64,000 bases of DNA, from contig CAWAUB010000007.1 of the NCBI GenBank assembly GCA_963785155.1, positions 1 through 64,000 of the forward strand, written 5' to 3'. Source of the DNA: DASUSH01 sp963785155. GTDB lineage: Bacteria; Actinomycetota; Thermoleophilia; Solirubrobacterales; 70-9. Shown in pieces: positions 53,840-62,504 of the stretch; position 1 is the stretch's first letter; every line of letters begins with the position of its first letter. Below the pieces are notes generated by a model, which was given only the letters and a program-made list of their open reading frames with translations, was not told the origin of the DNA and made no database searches. The position numbers and the translations under genes are program-made.

Positions 53840-54798
53840 ATAGAGCCGCCGGCGCCCGAGGTCAGTGTCATCGTCGTCGCTCCCGAGCTGAACGAGTACG
53901 GCCGCCGCTGTCTCGAGGGCGTGCTCGACCTGCCCGAGGAGATCGAGGTGATCTTCGTGCCCGACGAGGACCCCGGGGCGACCGTCGATCCGCGCGGTCG
54001 AGGTCGATCCCCTCGGGCGGCGACGTGACCACCGGGCACAAGCGGCAGATCGCGCTCGAGCGCGCCCGCGGCGAGTACGTCGCGCTGATCGACGACGACG
54101 CCTATCCCCATCCGAGCTGGCTGCGGATCGCGATTGGGCTGATGCGCTCGGAGGCCGGCATCTCGGCCGTCGCCGGCCCGACGCTGACGCCGCCCGACGA
54201 CACCGAGCTGGAGCAGCTCGGCGGCCTCGTCTACGCCTCGCCGCTCGTCTCCGGCCCGCACCGGTGGCGCTATGCGATCACCGAGCCGGCCGACGTCGAC
54301 GACGCGCCTTCGGTGAACCTCGTCCTGCGCCGCGACGAGGCGCTTGCGGTCGGCCTCGATTCGGGCGACCGCTGGGGCGAGGACACGCTCGTCTGCCAGG
54401 GCCTGCTCGACCGGGGCGGGCGGATCCGCTACGACCCCGGCGCGATCGTCTACCACTCGCGCAGGCCGCTCTGGAAGGCCCACCTGCGTCAGCTCTACCG
54501 CTGGTCCCGCCACCGCAGCGCCTACGCACGCACGATCGGTGGCAACTCCCTGCAGCCGTCCTATTTCGCGCCCTCGGCCCTCGTGGTCGGCCTGGCCGCC
54601 GGGCCCTTCCTCCGCGGTCCCGTCCTGCGCCTCTGGAAAGCTGGGGCGCTCGCCTACGCGATCGCCTGCGTGGTTGCCGGCGCCGACCGTTCTCCGGGAC
54701 GGTGGCTTCGGGTCAGCGGCGGGATCGTCGCGACCCATGTCGTCTACGGCGCCGGATTCCTCGTCGGGATCGCGGGCGCGCCGCCGGTTCGCCGCTGA
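53840..54798 (+). CDS. GT2 glycosyltransferase, apparent ATA start and one frameshift
   Basis: The N-terminal segment EPPAPEVSVIVVAPELNEYG, RRCLEGVLDLPEEIEVIFVP begins directly after a perfect AAGGAGG (53826-53832), where the codon at the right spacing is ATA (53840), not ATG. Near 54,000 the frame slips; the rest (IPSGGDVTTGHKRQIALERA, RGEYVALIDDDAYPHPSWLR with DDD metal site, SVNLVLRRDEALAVGLDS) continues to 54,798 and ends in hydrophobic helices. The joined protein is about 318 residues. Both the odd start and the slip could be consensus errors. Its stop overlaps the next start (TGATG). Confidence 0.8.
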
Positions 54799-56525
54799 TG
54801 GCCACGGAGACGACAACCGCACCGACACCGCTGCCCGCCGGCCCGCCGGACGAGCCGCGCAAGAACGGGCATCCGCGCAAGGCCCCTCGCCGCCGCCGCC
54901 TGCCGTCCCGGCGGAGCCTCGAGTCCCTCGCGATCTTCGCGATCTTCTTCGCCGTCTACTTCCTGATCGGCTATCGCGTCGTCGTCGACCTCCACCTCGT
55001 CAACTTCGACGCCCTCGCCCGCCTCTCACACGCCTACTTCGTCTGGTGGAACGACCCGCCGAAGCTGGCGGCGATCGGCTTCGTCTGGCCCCCCTTCCAG
55101 ACGCTCGCCTTCCTGCCGTTTGCGCTGATCAAGCCGCTGGCGACCTCGCTCGCGGCGCTGCCGGCGACCTCGGCGACGTTCATGGCCGCGCTGATGGTCG
55201 TCATGAACCGGGTCCTCGGCGTCACCGAGATGCGCTGGTTCGCGCGATACCCGCTGCTCATCTTCTTCGGCCTCAACCCGATGCTCATCTATTACGGGGC
55301 GAACGGGATGGCGGAGGCGGTCTACCTCTTCTTCCTCACCGCCGCCATCTACTTCCTCGTGCGATGGAACCTGACGCGGCGCACGCACCTGCTCGCCTTC
55401 GTCGGGCTCGCGATGGCGATCGCGATGCTCTCGCGCTACGAGATCCTGCCCTTCGCCCTCGTCATCGGCGCCGCGATCGGAGCGATCACGCTGACCGGGC
55501 GGACCAAGATCTACAGGCCCCAGGAGCTCGAGGGCTCGCTGCTCCTCTACCTCGCGCCGGTCGTCTATGCGGGTGGGGCGTGGCTCTTCTTCAACTGGCT
55601 GATCCTGGGCGACCCGCTCTATTTCCTCACGTTCGGGCCGACCTCCGCCGACATCGGCGCCTCGCAGCAGGACATCGCCGGAGTGGAGGCGCGTGGGTTC
55701 ACCCCGGCGCTCGCCGGCAGCTACCTGCTGACCCTGAACATCGGCCTCTTCCCGTTAGCCGTGCTCATATTCCCGGCGCTCATCGTGACCGCCGTCGTGC
55801 GCCGCGACATGATGTCGCTGGTGCTGGCCGCGCTCGTCGTCACGAACGCGGTGATCACGGCGATCCTCTTCCTCCAGAACAACGATCCGAACCTCCTCCA
55901 GCTCCGCTACAACATGCGCGCGATCCCGATCGCGCTGATCGGCGCGGCCTGGCTCTACTACCTCTGGAAACCGAGGCAGATGCGGATCGCGATCTGGGTC
56001 GCGACCCTGCTCGTCCTCGTCCTGACCGTGCCGACGACGTACCGGACGATGCAGACGTACAGCTACCAGTACGAGGAGAACGCCTTCCTCCGCGCGATCG
56101 AGACCGGCGAGGACCAGGAGGGCAACGTCGCCATCGGCGGCTACCCGCTCGGCATCGCCGACGAGCAGAACATGGCCGACTTCATCGAACAGAACGTCCC
56201 CCTCGACGACGTGATCCTCACCGACGACGCGCAGTCGCTGGGGATCATGCTGCTCACCGGGCAGCCCGACCGCTTCTTCGACCGAATCGATCGTGGCGAC
56301 GCCGTCTGGCAGGAGGCGCTGAACGATCCCTGGGGAAAGGTGGACTACTTCCTGGTGACGACCAACGAGCGCTGTCGCCTGCCCTGTGAGGACTTCGTCC
56401 GCGAGCGCTGGCCGGGCATCCTCCAGGACGAGGTGAAGGGCATGGACGTCGTCTTCCGGACCAATCAGTACGTCCTCGTCAAGGTCGACGAGAAGGAACC
56501 GCGAGCCGACGAGGTGGGCTTCTGA
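54798..56525 (+). CDS. Multi-span membrane glycosyltransferase (GT39/GT83-like)
   Basis: The 575-residue protein has a Pro/Arg-rich cytoplasmic head and about 10-12 helices: LESLAIFAIFFAVYFLIGYR, LHLVNFDALARLSHAYFVWW (first-loop DxxAR-type acidic site), FARYPLLIFFGLNPMLIYYG (NPxxxxY-like), LLAFVGLAMAIAMLSRYEIL. A soluble C-terminal domain of about 150 residues (GNVAIGGYPLGIADEQNMAD, VPLDDVILTDDAQSLGIMLL) follows. This matches PMT-like enzymes that move a sugar from polyprenyl phosphate to a glycan or protein outside the membrane. It pairs naturally with the DPG-like GT2 upstream. Confidence 0.85.
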   Translation: MATETTTAPTPLPAGPPDEPRKNGHPRKAPRRRRLPSRRSLESLAIFAIFFAVYFLIGYRVVVDLHLVNFDALARLSHAYFVWWNDPPKLAAIGFVWPPFQTLAFLPFALIKPLATSLAALPATSATFMAALMVVMNRVLGVTEMRWFARYPLLIFFGLNPMLIYYGANGMAEAVYLFFLTAAIYFLVRWNLTRRTHLLAFVGLAMAIAMLSRYEILPFALVIGAAIGAITLTGRTKIYRPQELEGSLLLYLAPVVYAGGAWLFFNWLILGDPLYFLTFGPTSADIGASQQDIAGVEARGFTPALAGSYLLTLNIGLFPLAVLIFPALIVTAVVRRDMMSLVLAALVVTNAVITAILFLQNNDPNLLQLRYNMRAIPIALIGAAWLYYLWKPRQMRIAIWVATLLVLVLTVPTTYRTMQTYSYQYEENAFLRAIETGEDQEGNVAIGGYPLGIADEQNMADFIEQNVPLDDVILTDDAQSLGIMLLTGQPDRFFDRIDRGDAVWQEALNDPWGKVDYFLVTTNERCRLPCEDFVRERWPGILQDEVKGMDVVFRTNQYVLVKVDEKEPRADEVGF

Positions 56526-57013
56526 GGCCGGCCGCGGGATGCGCCGCCACCCTGGTTATCGCCGCTCTCGCCGCCGGCGCGAGCGGCTGCACGCTCGATC
56601 CCTCGGTCGCCGACACGCTGCCCCCGATCGAGGATCACGGCGCGCGGGTCACGAAGGGGCCGGGGACCTCGTCCGACTACGCGGAGACGATCGAGGTCCA
56701 GCCCGGCAACGTCGTCCAGGTGCTGACCCTGATCGCGGACGGAAATGCCGTTGAGGTCATGATTCCGCGGGGTCCCGCCGATGAGCTCACAGTGACCGCG
56801 ACGGCGGAGAACGGCGAGACCGTGAAATCGACGTTGACCTCGGCCACCGGCGAGCCGTTCACACTGCACCGCCTGTTCCTCTACGACCCCGGGTACATAG
56901 GCGTCGAGAACCAGTCCACCGACGACGAGCTGGCCCTGCGGATCGCGACGCCGCGCCTGACCGGCGCCGGGCAGGGCCAGGTCCCGTTCACGTTCAAGAT
57001 GAAGGTCAGGTGA
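56522..57013 (+). CDS. Secreted lipoprotein, apparent CTG start
   Basis: The frame encodes a hydrophobic signal (TLVIAALAAGASGC) with lipobox ASGC, then LDPSVADTLPPIEDHGARVT and a beta-rich domain (EVQPGNVVQVLTLIADGNAV; TVTATAENGETVKSTLTSAT; VPFTFKMKVR). There is no ATG, GTG or TTG between the upstream stop and the lipobox. The natural start appears to be the CTG at 56522, overlapping the preceding stop (CTGA). The strand pattern suggests an Ig-like sandwich. It may hold or modify the polysaccharide at the cell surface. Confidence 0.65.
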   Translation: MRPAAGCAATLVIAALAAGASGCTLDPSVADTLPPIEDHGARVTKGPGTSSDYAETIEVQPGNVVQVLTLIADGNAVEVMIPRGPADELTVTATAENGETVKSTLTSATGEPFTLHRLFLYDPGYIGVENQSTDDELALRIATPRLTGAGQGQVPFTFKMKVR

Positions 57014-57831
57014 GCGGCGCGGTCGCCGACGAGCTGGTCGATCTCTACGAGCGCTTCGGCGAGGACCTGGCGCGGGTTCGCGACGAGCAGCGCCTGCTCT
57101 ACGAAGGGGTCGGCTACTCGCCATGGCAGAGCTTCTTCGCGTATCGCTGGGTGCGCACCAGCGCGCGCAAGGCCGGCTTCGACTGGGAGCGCAAGCGCTT
57201 CATGAATCCCCAGCTCGACGACATCGAGTCCGAGATCACCTACCTGCGGATCCGCGACCGCCGGCCGGAGTCCGTGGTCGAGATATCCCCGTTTCGCGGC
57301 TGGTCGACGACCTGGATCCTGCGGGCGCTGCGCGACAACGGCGCCGGCCGGCTCGTCTCGTTCGACCTCCACGACGACGCCCACCGCTTCGTGCCGAAGG
57401 ACCTCGCCGAGCGGTGGCGGCTCGTCGTCGGCGACGTCCGTGAGCGCGTCGGCGAGTTGCCGGAGACGATCGACTACCTGTTCATCGACGCGGACCACCG
57501 CCGCGCGTTCGCCGAGTGGTATCTCGAGACGCTGATCCCGCGGCTCTCACCGGGGGCCGGGATCTCGATCCACGACGTCTTTCACGGCCGTGGCCCGCAG
57601 CGCGGCCGCGGTGAGGCGCGGGTCGTCCTCGACTGGCTCGACCAGTGGCGCATCGCCTGGTTCACCGCGTCGCGGTTCGGGCCGGGCAAGGTCTACGACC
57701 GCGTCCAGGCGGAGCGGCTGCGGCTGGGCTTCGCCGAGGAGATCCACTACGGGGACCACGACTCGATGATCTTCTTCACGCTCTCGCGGATGCCGGGCGT
57801 CAAGAACTGGCGCCCGGTCAACGACAGCTGA
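57010..57831 (+). CDS. Class I SAM-dependent methyltransferase
   Basis: The 273-residue protein has the Methyltransf_24-type core: VVEISPFRGWSTTWILRALR (SAM motif I), RLVSFDLHDDAHRFVP, YLFIDADHRRAFAEWYLETL (motif II/post I), ISIHDVFHGRGPQRGRGEAR. Such enzymes often O-methylate sugars. It starts at the GTG at 57010, overlapping the lipoprotein stop by 4 bp, and closes the plus-strand polysaccharide operon. The next gene is convergent. Confidence 0.88.
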   Translation: MSGAVADELVDLYERFGEDLARVRDEQRLLYEGVGYSPWQSFFAYRWVRTSARKAGFDWERKRFMNPQLDDIESEITYLRIRDRRPESVVEISPFRGWSTTWILRALRDNGAGRLVSFDLHDDAHRFVPKDLAERWRLVVGDVRERVGELPETIDYLFIDADHRRAFAEWYLETLIPRLSPGAGISIHDVFHGRGPQRGRGEARVVLDWLDQWRIAWFTASRFGPGKVYDRVQAERLRLGFAEEIHYGDHDSMIFFTLSRMPGVKNWRPVNDS

Positions 57832-57834
57832 TCG

Positions 57835-58840
57835 TCAGTTGCTGATGGAATCCGCGCGCCGGCTGCGGCCGATCGGCAGTCCGGCGGCTTCGCGCGGACC
57901 GGCGTCGTGCAGGTGCTTGCGCCGGCGGCGGATGTAGAGGCGCCGCTGGATGTAAAGGGTGCCGACGCCCGCGAGCACGATGGCGGTGAGGTTCAGCGAG
58001 AGCTGGGCCATCGCGCCACGCCAGTCGCTCCAGTCGCCGAGCGCGAACGCGACGCCGATGTTGGCGGCGGAGGGAATGGTCGTCACGAGACGAGGACGCC
58101 GATCAGCGCACCCGACTTCGCCGCCGTCAGCGACAGCACCCCGGCGATGCCGGCGAGCAGCGCGACGAAGAAGGAGAAGAAGTCGGGGTGGCTGATGAAG
58201 GCGGTGAACGGCGCCGTCGCCGCCGGAAACGAAGCTGGCGGGCAGCAGACCGAGGACGTCGAAGATGAACGTCATCGACAGGTCATCGCGATCCCGATCG
58301 GGAAGCCGACCGCGAGCGCCAGCAGTGACCGCCTGACCAGGTCGCGGCGCTTCTGCACCAGGGCCACGGAGAGGGCGGCGAGGGGACCGAACTCGGGCCC
58401 GACGATCATCGCGCCGATGATCAGGATCGTCTGGTCGAGGAAGATGCCGCAGGCGGCGATCATCATCGCCAGCGCCATGAAGGCGACGAAGCTCGCCGAG
58501 AGCTCGACGTTCTCCGAGGTCCGGGTCTCGACCTCCTCCCAGACGACCGCGTCGGAGGGCAGGCCGACCGCGGCCTTCTCCGCTTCGGCTGCGACGCCGA
58601 GATCTGCGAGTCGATGTCCTCCATCGTGATCGACCCCTCCTGGTCGATCTCGAGCTCGCGGAGGTCGCTGACGATCACGCTGACGTCCTCGCGGGCGACG
58701 TCGCAGAGGATCACATCGCCCTCCGGCTTCCGAGCGGCCCGCTCGAGGTAGATCAGATTGCAGACCGAGGGCGTCGCGTAGAGCAGGTCGAGCGCGTGCT
58801 CGGTCTGGGGCGCCGGGACCACGATCCTCAAGTGGACCAT
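57835..58840 (-). pseudogene. DUF389 membrane protein, multiple frameshifts
   Basis: The start ATG at 58840 gives VHLRIVVPAPQTEHALDLLY, then ILCDVAREDVSVIVSDLREL, the N-terminal domain of the DUF389/TIGR00341 family. After breaks near 58,598, 58,275, 58,225 and 58,090 the other frames give SFVAFMALAMMIAACGIFLD, QTILIIGAMIVGPEFGPLAA (family motif), MTFIFDVLGLLPASFV, TTIPSAANIGVAFALGDWSD and MAQLSLNLTAIVLAGVGTLY. Joined, this is about 334 residues of multi-span membrane protein, a normal family length. Four indels in one gene is far denser than in neighbours, so decay or a local low-quality patch are both possible. The function of the family is unknown. Confidence 0.7.
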
Positions 58841-58861
58841 CGGTGGCTAGCGTAACCAGCC

Positions 58862-59686
58862 GTGCTCTCGGACTATCACCTGCACCTGCGCCCGGACGAA
58901 CCAGGGACCGCCGCAGCGGAGTACTTCACCGAGGCCAACGTCGATCGGTATCTCGAGGCTGCGGAGGCCGCCGGCGTGGGGGAGCTCGGGGTCTCCGAGC
59001 ACGTCTACCGGTTCGCCGACGCGCTCGCGATCTGGCGTCACCCGTTCTGGGTCGAGCAGGCGACGGACGACCTCGCCGCCTATTGCGAGTTCGTGCGCTC
59101 GACGCCGCTGCGCCTCGGGATCGAGATGGACTTCGTGCCCGGTGCGGAGGACCGGACCGCGACGGTGCTCGACGCCCACGACTTCGACTACGTCGTCGGC
59201 TCGGTCCACTTCGTCGGCGAGTCGGCGGTCGACCACCCGGACTACGACGCCTGGGAGAGGAGCGGCGACCCCGAGCGCGTCTGGCGCGGCTACTTCGAGC
59301 TGGTCGCGGAGGCCGCGCGGTCGGGCCTCTTCGACATCCTGGCCCACCCGGACCTGGTCAAGATCTGGGGCAACGGCCGGCCGCTGCCCGACCGTGACCC
59401 TCGCTTCTTCTACGAGCCCGCGGTCGAGGCCATGGCAGAGGCCGGGATCGCGGTCGAGATCTCGACGGCGGGGCTGCGCAAGCCGGTGGGCGAGATCTAC
59501 CCGGCGCCGGCCCTGGCCCGGATGTGCGCCGAGGCCGGGACGCCGTTCGCGCTCTCCTCGGACGCGCACGTTCCCGAGCACGTCGGCTTCGGCTACGACG
59601 CGGCGCGCGAATTGCTCGATGATCTGGGCGTGGAGGAGATCGCCGTGTTCGAGCGCCGCGAGCGGCGCATGGAGCCGATCGGATGA
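58862..59686 (+). CDS. PHP-domain phosphoesterase, histidinol-phosphatase-like
   Basis: The 274-residue protein begins MLSDYHLHLRPDEPGTAAAE; the HxH of the PHP trinuclear metal site is present, with SEHVYRF, DYVVGSVHFVGES, LAHPDLVKIWG and LSSDAHVPEHVGFGYDAARE completing the ligand set. It fits the HisJ-type histidinol phosphatase family; other his genes are not nearby, so the substrate may differ. The start is GTG at 58862, 21 bp from the divergent DUF389 start. The stop overlaps ispF as ATGA. Confidence 0.85.
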   Translation: MLSDYHLHLRPDEPGTAAAEYFTEANVDRYLEAAEAAGVGELGVSEHVYRFADALAIWRHPFWVEQATDDLAAYCEFVRSTPLRLGIEMDFVPGAEDRTATVLDAHDFDYVVGSVHFVGESAVDHPDYDAWERSGDPERVWRGYFELVAEAARSGLFDILAHPDLVKIWGNGRPLPDRDPRFFYEPAVEAMAEAGIAVEISTAGLRKPVGEIYPAPALARMCAEAGTPFALSSDAHVPEHVGFGYDAARELLDDLGVEEIAVFERRERRMEPIG

Positions 59687-60135
59687 GGGTCGGGATCGGC
59701 TACGACTCGCACCGCTTCGAGGCCGGCCGTCGGCTCGTGCTCGGCGGTGTCGAAATCGAGCACGAGCGTGGCCTCGCGGGCCACTCCGACGCCGACGTGC
59801 TCATCCACGCCGTGATCGACGCGCTGCTCGGCGCCGCCGGCCTCGGTGACCTCGGCACGCAGTTTCCCGACGACGACGAGACCTGGCGCGATGCCGACTC
59901 GCTCGACCTGCTCCGCACGGTCCAAGGTCAGCTGCCCGGGATCGTGGTCAACGTCGATGCGAGCGTCGTCTGCGAGGAGCCGCGGCTGGCCGATTACCGG
60001 CTGGAGATGGAGGGCAACCTTCGCGACATTCTTCGCGCCCCGGTCAGCGTCAAGGCGACGACCAACGAGGGGATGGGCTGGATCGGGCGGGGCGAGGGGA
60101 TCGCGTGCATCGCGATCGCCGCGATCGACAGCTGA
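59683..60135 (+). CDS. ispF: 2-C-methyl-D-erythritol 2,4-cyclodiphosphate synthase
   Basis: IspF makes the cyclic diphosphate in the MEP isoprenoid pathway, two steps after IspD. The 150-residue protein has the zinc site GIGYDSHRFEAGRRLVLGGV (Asp8, His10) and GLAGHSDADVLIHAVIDALL (His42 region), then DLGTQFPDDDETWRDADSLD and VKATTNEGMGWIGRGEG. The sequence is complete. It overlaps the PHP gene start/stop by 4 bp. In many actinobacteria ispD and ispF are adjacent; here 17 kb of other genes separate them. Confidence 0.96.
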   Translation: MRVGIGYDSHRFEAGRRLVLGGVEIEHERGLAGHSDADVLIHAVIDALLGAAGLGDLGTQFPDDDETWRDADSLDLLRTVQGQLPGIVVNVDASVVCEEPRLADYRLEMEGNLRDILRAPVSVKATTNEGMGWIGRGEGIACIAIAAIDS

Positions 60136-60242
60136 GTGAGAGGTGTGACGCGGCTCGCTGCGGGTAACTAGGGTTACGAAAATGAAACCACCGCCAAATC
60201 CTCAGCTTCGCTTCCGGTTTGGCTCGATCAGATCTGCATCTG

Positions 60243-61970
60243 ATGGCGATCCGTTCGAAAATCGGCGACGTTGCGGGGCGTGTCCCGGGCGCCTCGATCG
60301 CGCGCAAGATCCCGGCCGGCCCGCTCGGGCCGCTGGTCGACGCTCCGTTCAACGCCAAGACCCTCTACGAGGCAGGCGTAATCCGTGCGACCCGCCCCGA
60401 CCGGCTCGCGGCGACGCTGCGCGAGCTGCACCGCTGGGGCGCCTCCCCGGCGGCGGGCATCGCCGCGGGGGCGATCGCGCGGGGCGACGAGACAGCGATC
60501 GTCGACGAGGTCGGCTCGCTCACCTTCTCCGAGGTCGATCGCCGCTCGAACGCCCTCGCTCGCGGCCTCGCGGCCGACGGCATCTCGGAGGGCGACGGCG
60601 TCGCGATCATGGCGCGCAACCACCGTGGCTTCATCGACGCGACGCTCGCCTGCGCGAAGGTCGGGGCGCACGCCCTCTTCCTGAACACGATGTTCGCGGC
60701 GCCTCAGCTTGCCGGCGTGGTTGAGAACGAGAAGCCGAAGGCCCTGATCTACGACGAGGAGTTCCGCGAGCTGCTCGGTGAGGCGCTGGAGGCGGAGGGC
60801 GGCGACGAGCTCAAGCGCTACGTCTCCTGGTCCGACCGCGAGGATGAGGACGTTCCGGCGCAGGCGGCGACCGGGGAGATTCCCGACATCGCGCTCGAGG
60901 ACCTGATCGCGTCGAACGACCATTCGCCGGTCTCGCCGCCCGAGGAGGAGGCCCGGTTCATCATCCTCACCTCGGGCACGACCGGGACGCCCAAGGGCGC
61001 GCAGCGCAGCTCCCCTGGAAGCCTCGCGCCGCTGGCGGCGATGTTCTCCCGGATCCCGCTGCAGGCGGAGGAGCGGACGATGATCGCCGCGCCCCTCTTC
61101 CACTCCTGGGGGATGGCTCACTTCCAGCTCGGCCTCTCGCTGCGCTCGACCTACATCCTGCGTCGCAAGTTCGACCCCGAGGAGACCCTGCGGGCGACCG
61201 CCGAGAGCGGCGCGACCGCGCTCGTCGTCGTGCCGGTGATGATGCAGCGGATCCTCGAGCTGCCCGAGGAGACGATCCGCGAATACGACCTTTCGGCGCT
61301 CCGGGTCACGGCCGCAAGCGGCTCAGCGCTCCCGGGCGAGATGGCGACGAAGTGGATGGACACCTTCGGCGAAAACCTCTACAACCTCTACGGCTCGACC
61401 GAGGTCGCCTGGGCCACGATCGCGACGCCGGAGGACCTGCGCGCGGCGCCCGGCACGGCCGGGATCCCGCCGCGGGGCACGGTGGTCAAGATCGTCGATC
61501 AGGAGGGCGAGGGCGAGGTCTCCGAGGGCGACACCGGGCGGATCTTCGTCGGCAACGAGATGGCCTTCGAGGGCTATACGGGCGGCGGTGGCAAGGACGA
61601 CTACAAGGGCCTGCTCTCGAGCGGCGACGTCGGCCATTTCGACGAGGAGGGCCGGCTCTTCATCGACGGCCGCGACGACGAGATGATCGTCTCGGGCGGC
61701 GAGAACGTCTTCCCGCGGGAGGTCGAGGATCTGCTCGCCGACCACGATTCGGTCAAGGAGGTCGCCGTGATCGGCGTCGACGACGACGAGTTCGGCCAGC
61801 GGCTGAAGGCGTTCGTCGTCACGAACGACGGCGGTGAGGGCTCCGAGGACGAGCTCAAGAAGCACGTCAAGTCGAACCTTGCCGGCTACAAGGTGCCGCG
61901 CGAGGTCGAGTTCCTCGACGAGCTGCCGCGCAATGCGACCGGCAAGGTGCTCAAGCGCGAGCTGGTCTAG
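60243..61970 (+). CDS. Acyl-CoA synthetase (AMP-forming)
   Basis: The 575-residue enzyme has the ANL-family signatures FIILTSGTTGTPKGAQRSSP (A3), LYNLYGSTEVAWATIATPED (A5), GLLSSGDVGHFDEEGRLFID (A7, with DGRDDEMIVSGGENVFP, A8) and RNATGKVLKREL (A10 Lys). It activates a carboxylic acid, probably a fatty acid, with ATP and coenzyme A. The ATG at 60243 is preferred over TTG at 60219 because the TTG-encoded segment is not conserved-looking. It is 107 bp from ispF and 9 bp from the methyltransferase that follows. Confidence 0.92.
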   Translation: MAIRSKIGDVAGRVPGASIARKIPAGPLGPLVDAPFNAKTLYEAGVIRATRPDRLAATLRELHRWGASPAAGIAAGAIARGDETAIVDEVGSLTFSEVDRRSNALARGLAADGISEGDGVAIMARNHRGFIDATLACAKVGAHALFLNTMFAAPQLAGVVENEKPKALIYDEEFRELLGEALEAEGGDELKRYVSWSDREDEDVPAQAATGEIPDIALEDLIASNDHSPVSPPEEEARFIILTSGTTGTPKGAQRSSPGSLAPLAAMFSRIPLQAEERTMIAAPLFHSWGMAHFQLGLSLRSTYILRRKFDPEETLRATAESGATALVVVPVMMQRILELPEETIREYDLSALRVTAASGSALPGEMATKWMDTFGENLYNLYGSTEVAWATIATPEDLRAAPGTAGIPPRGTVVKIVDQEGEGEVSEGDTGRIFVGNEMAFEGYTGGGGKDDYKGLLSSGDVGHFDEEGRLFIDGRDDEMIVSGGENVFPREVEDLLADHDSVKEVAVIGVDDDEFGQRLKAFVVTNDGGEGSEDELKKHVKSNLAGYKVPREVEFLDELPRNATGKVLKRELV

Positions 61971-61979
61971 GGCCCGCCC

Positions 61980-62495
61980 GTGAAGCGCCTCAACCTGGGC
62001 TGCGGCCACGACTACAAGCAGGGTTGGGTCAATCTGGACCATGATCCTCGCTGCTCTCCGGATATCTCTCATGACCTGGACAGCCTTCCCTACCCGTTCG
62101 AGGACGGCGAGTTCGGCTACGTCTACGCCTCGCATGTGGTCGAGCACGTCGACGACCTGTTCGCGACGCTCGACGAGATCGAACGGATCCTCGAGCCGGG
62201 GGGCGAGCTGCACGTCCGCGTGCCGCACTTCTCGAACGGGAACGGCTACAACGACCTGACCCATCGGCGCTTTTTCGGCTGGTTCACCTTCGACCGGATC
62301 GTCGAGGGGATCCACGGCCACCCGAGCGGGTTCCGGATCGAGTCGCGCCGATTCAACTTCCTCGCTGAGCACCATTCCGGGATGAATCGGCTGGTGAGCC
62401 CGTTGGTCAACGCGCTGCCGAAGCAGTTCTACGAGCGGTTCCTGTGCTGGATCCTCCCGGTCGGGGAGATCGAGATCCGGCTGAGGCGCGGCTAG
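61980..62495 (+). CDS. Class I SAM-dependent methyltransferase, small
   Basis: The 171-residue protein begins MKRLNLGCGHDYKQGWVNLD (SAM motif I, LGCG) and has DGEFGYVYASHVVEHVDDLF (Methyltransf_11 motif), ILEPGGELHVRVPHFSNGNG and a hydrophobic end. Similar small methyltransferases accompany envelope glycan genes, but the substrate is unknown. The GTG at 61980 lies 9 bp after the ligase stop. It is convergent with the sigma factor gene, with stops 10 bp apart. Confidence 0.88.
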   Translation: MKRLNLGCGHDYKQGWVNLDHDPRCSPDISHDLDSLPYPFEDGEFGYVYASHVVEHVDDLFATLDEIERILEPGGELHVRVPHFSNGNGYNDLTHRRFFGWFTFDRIVEGIHGHPSGFRIESRRFNFLAEHHSGMNRLVSPLVNALPKQFYERFLCWILPVGEIEIRLRRG

Positions 62496-62504
62496 CCGCC
62501 CGTC

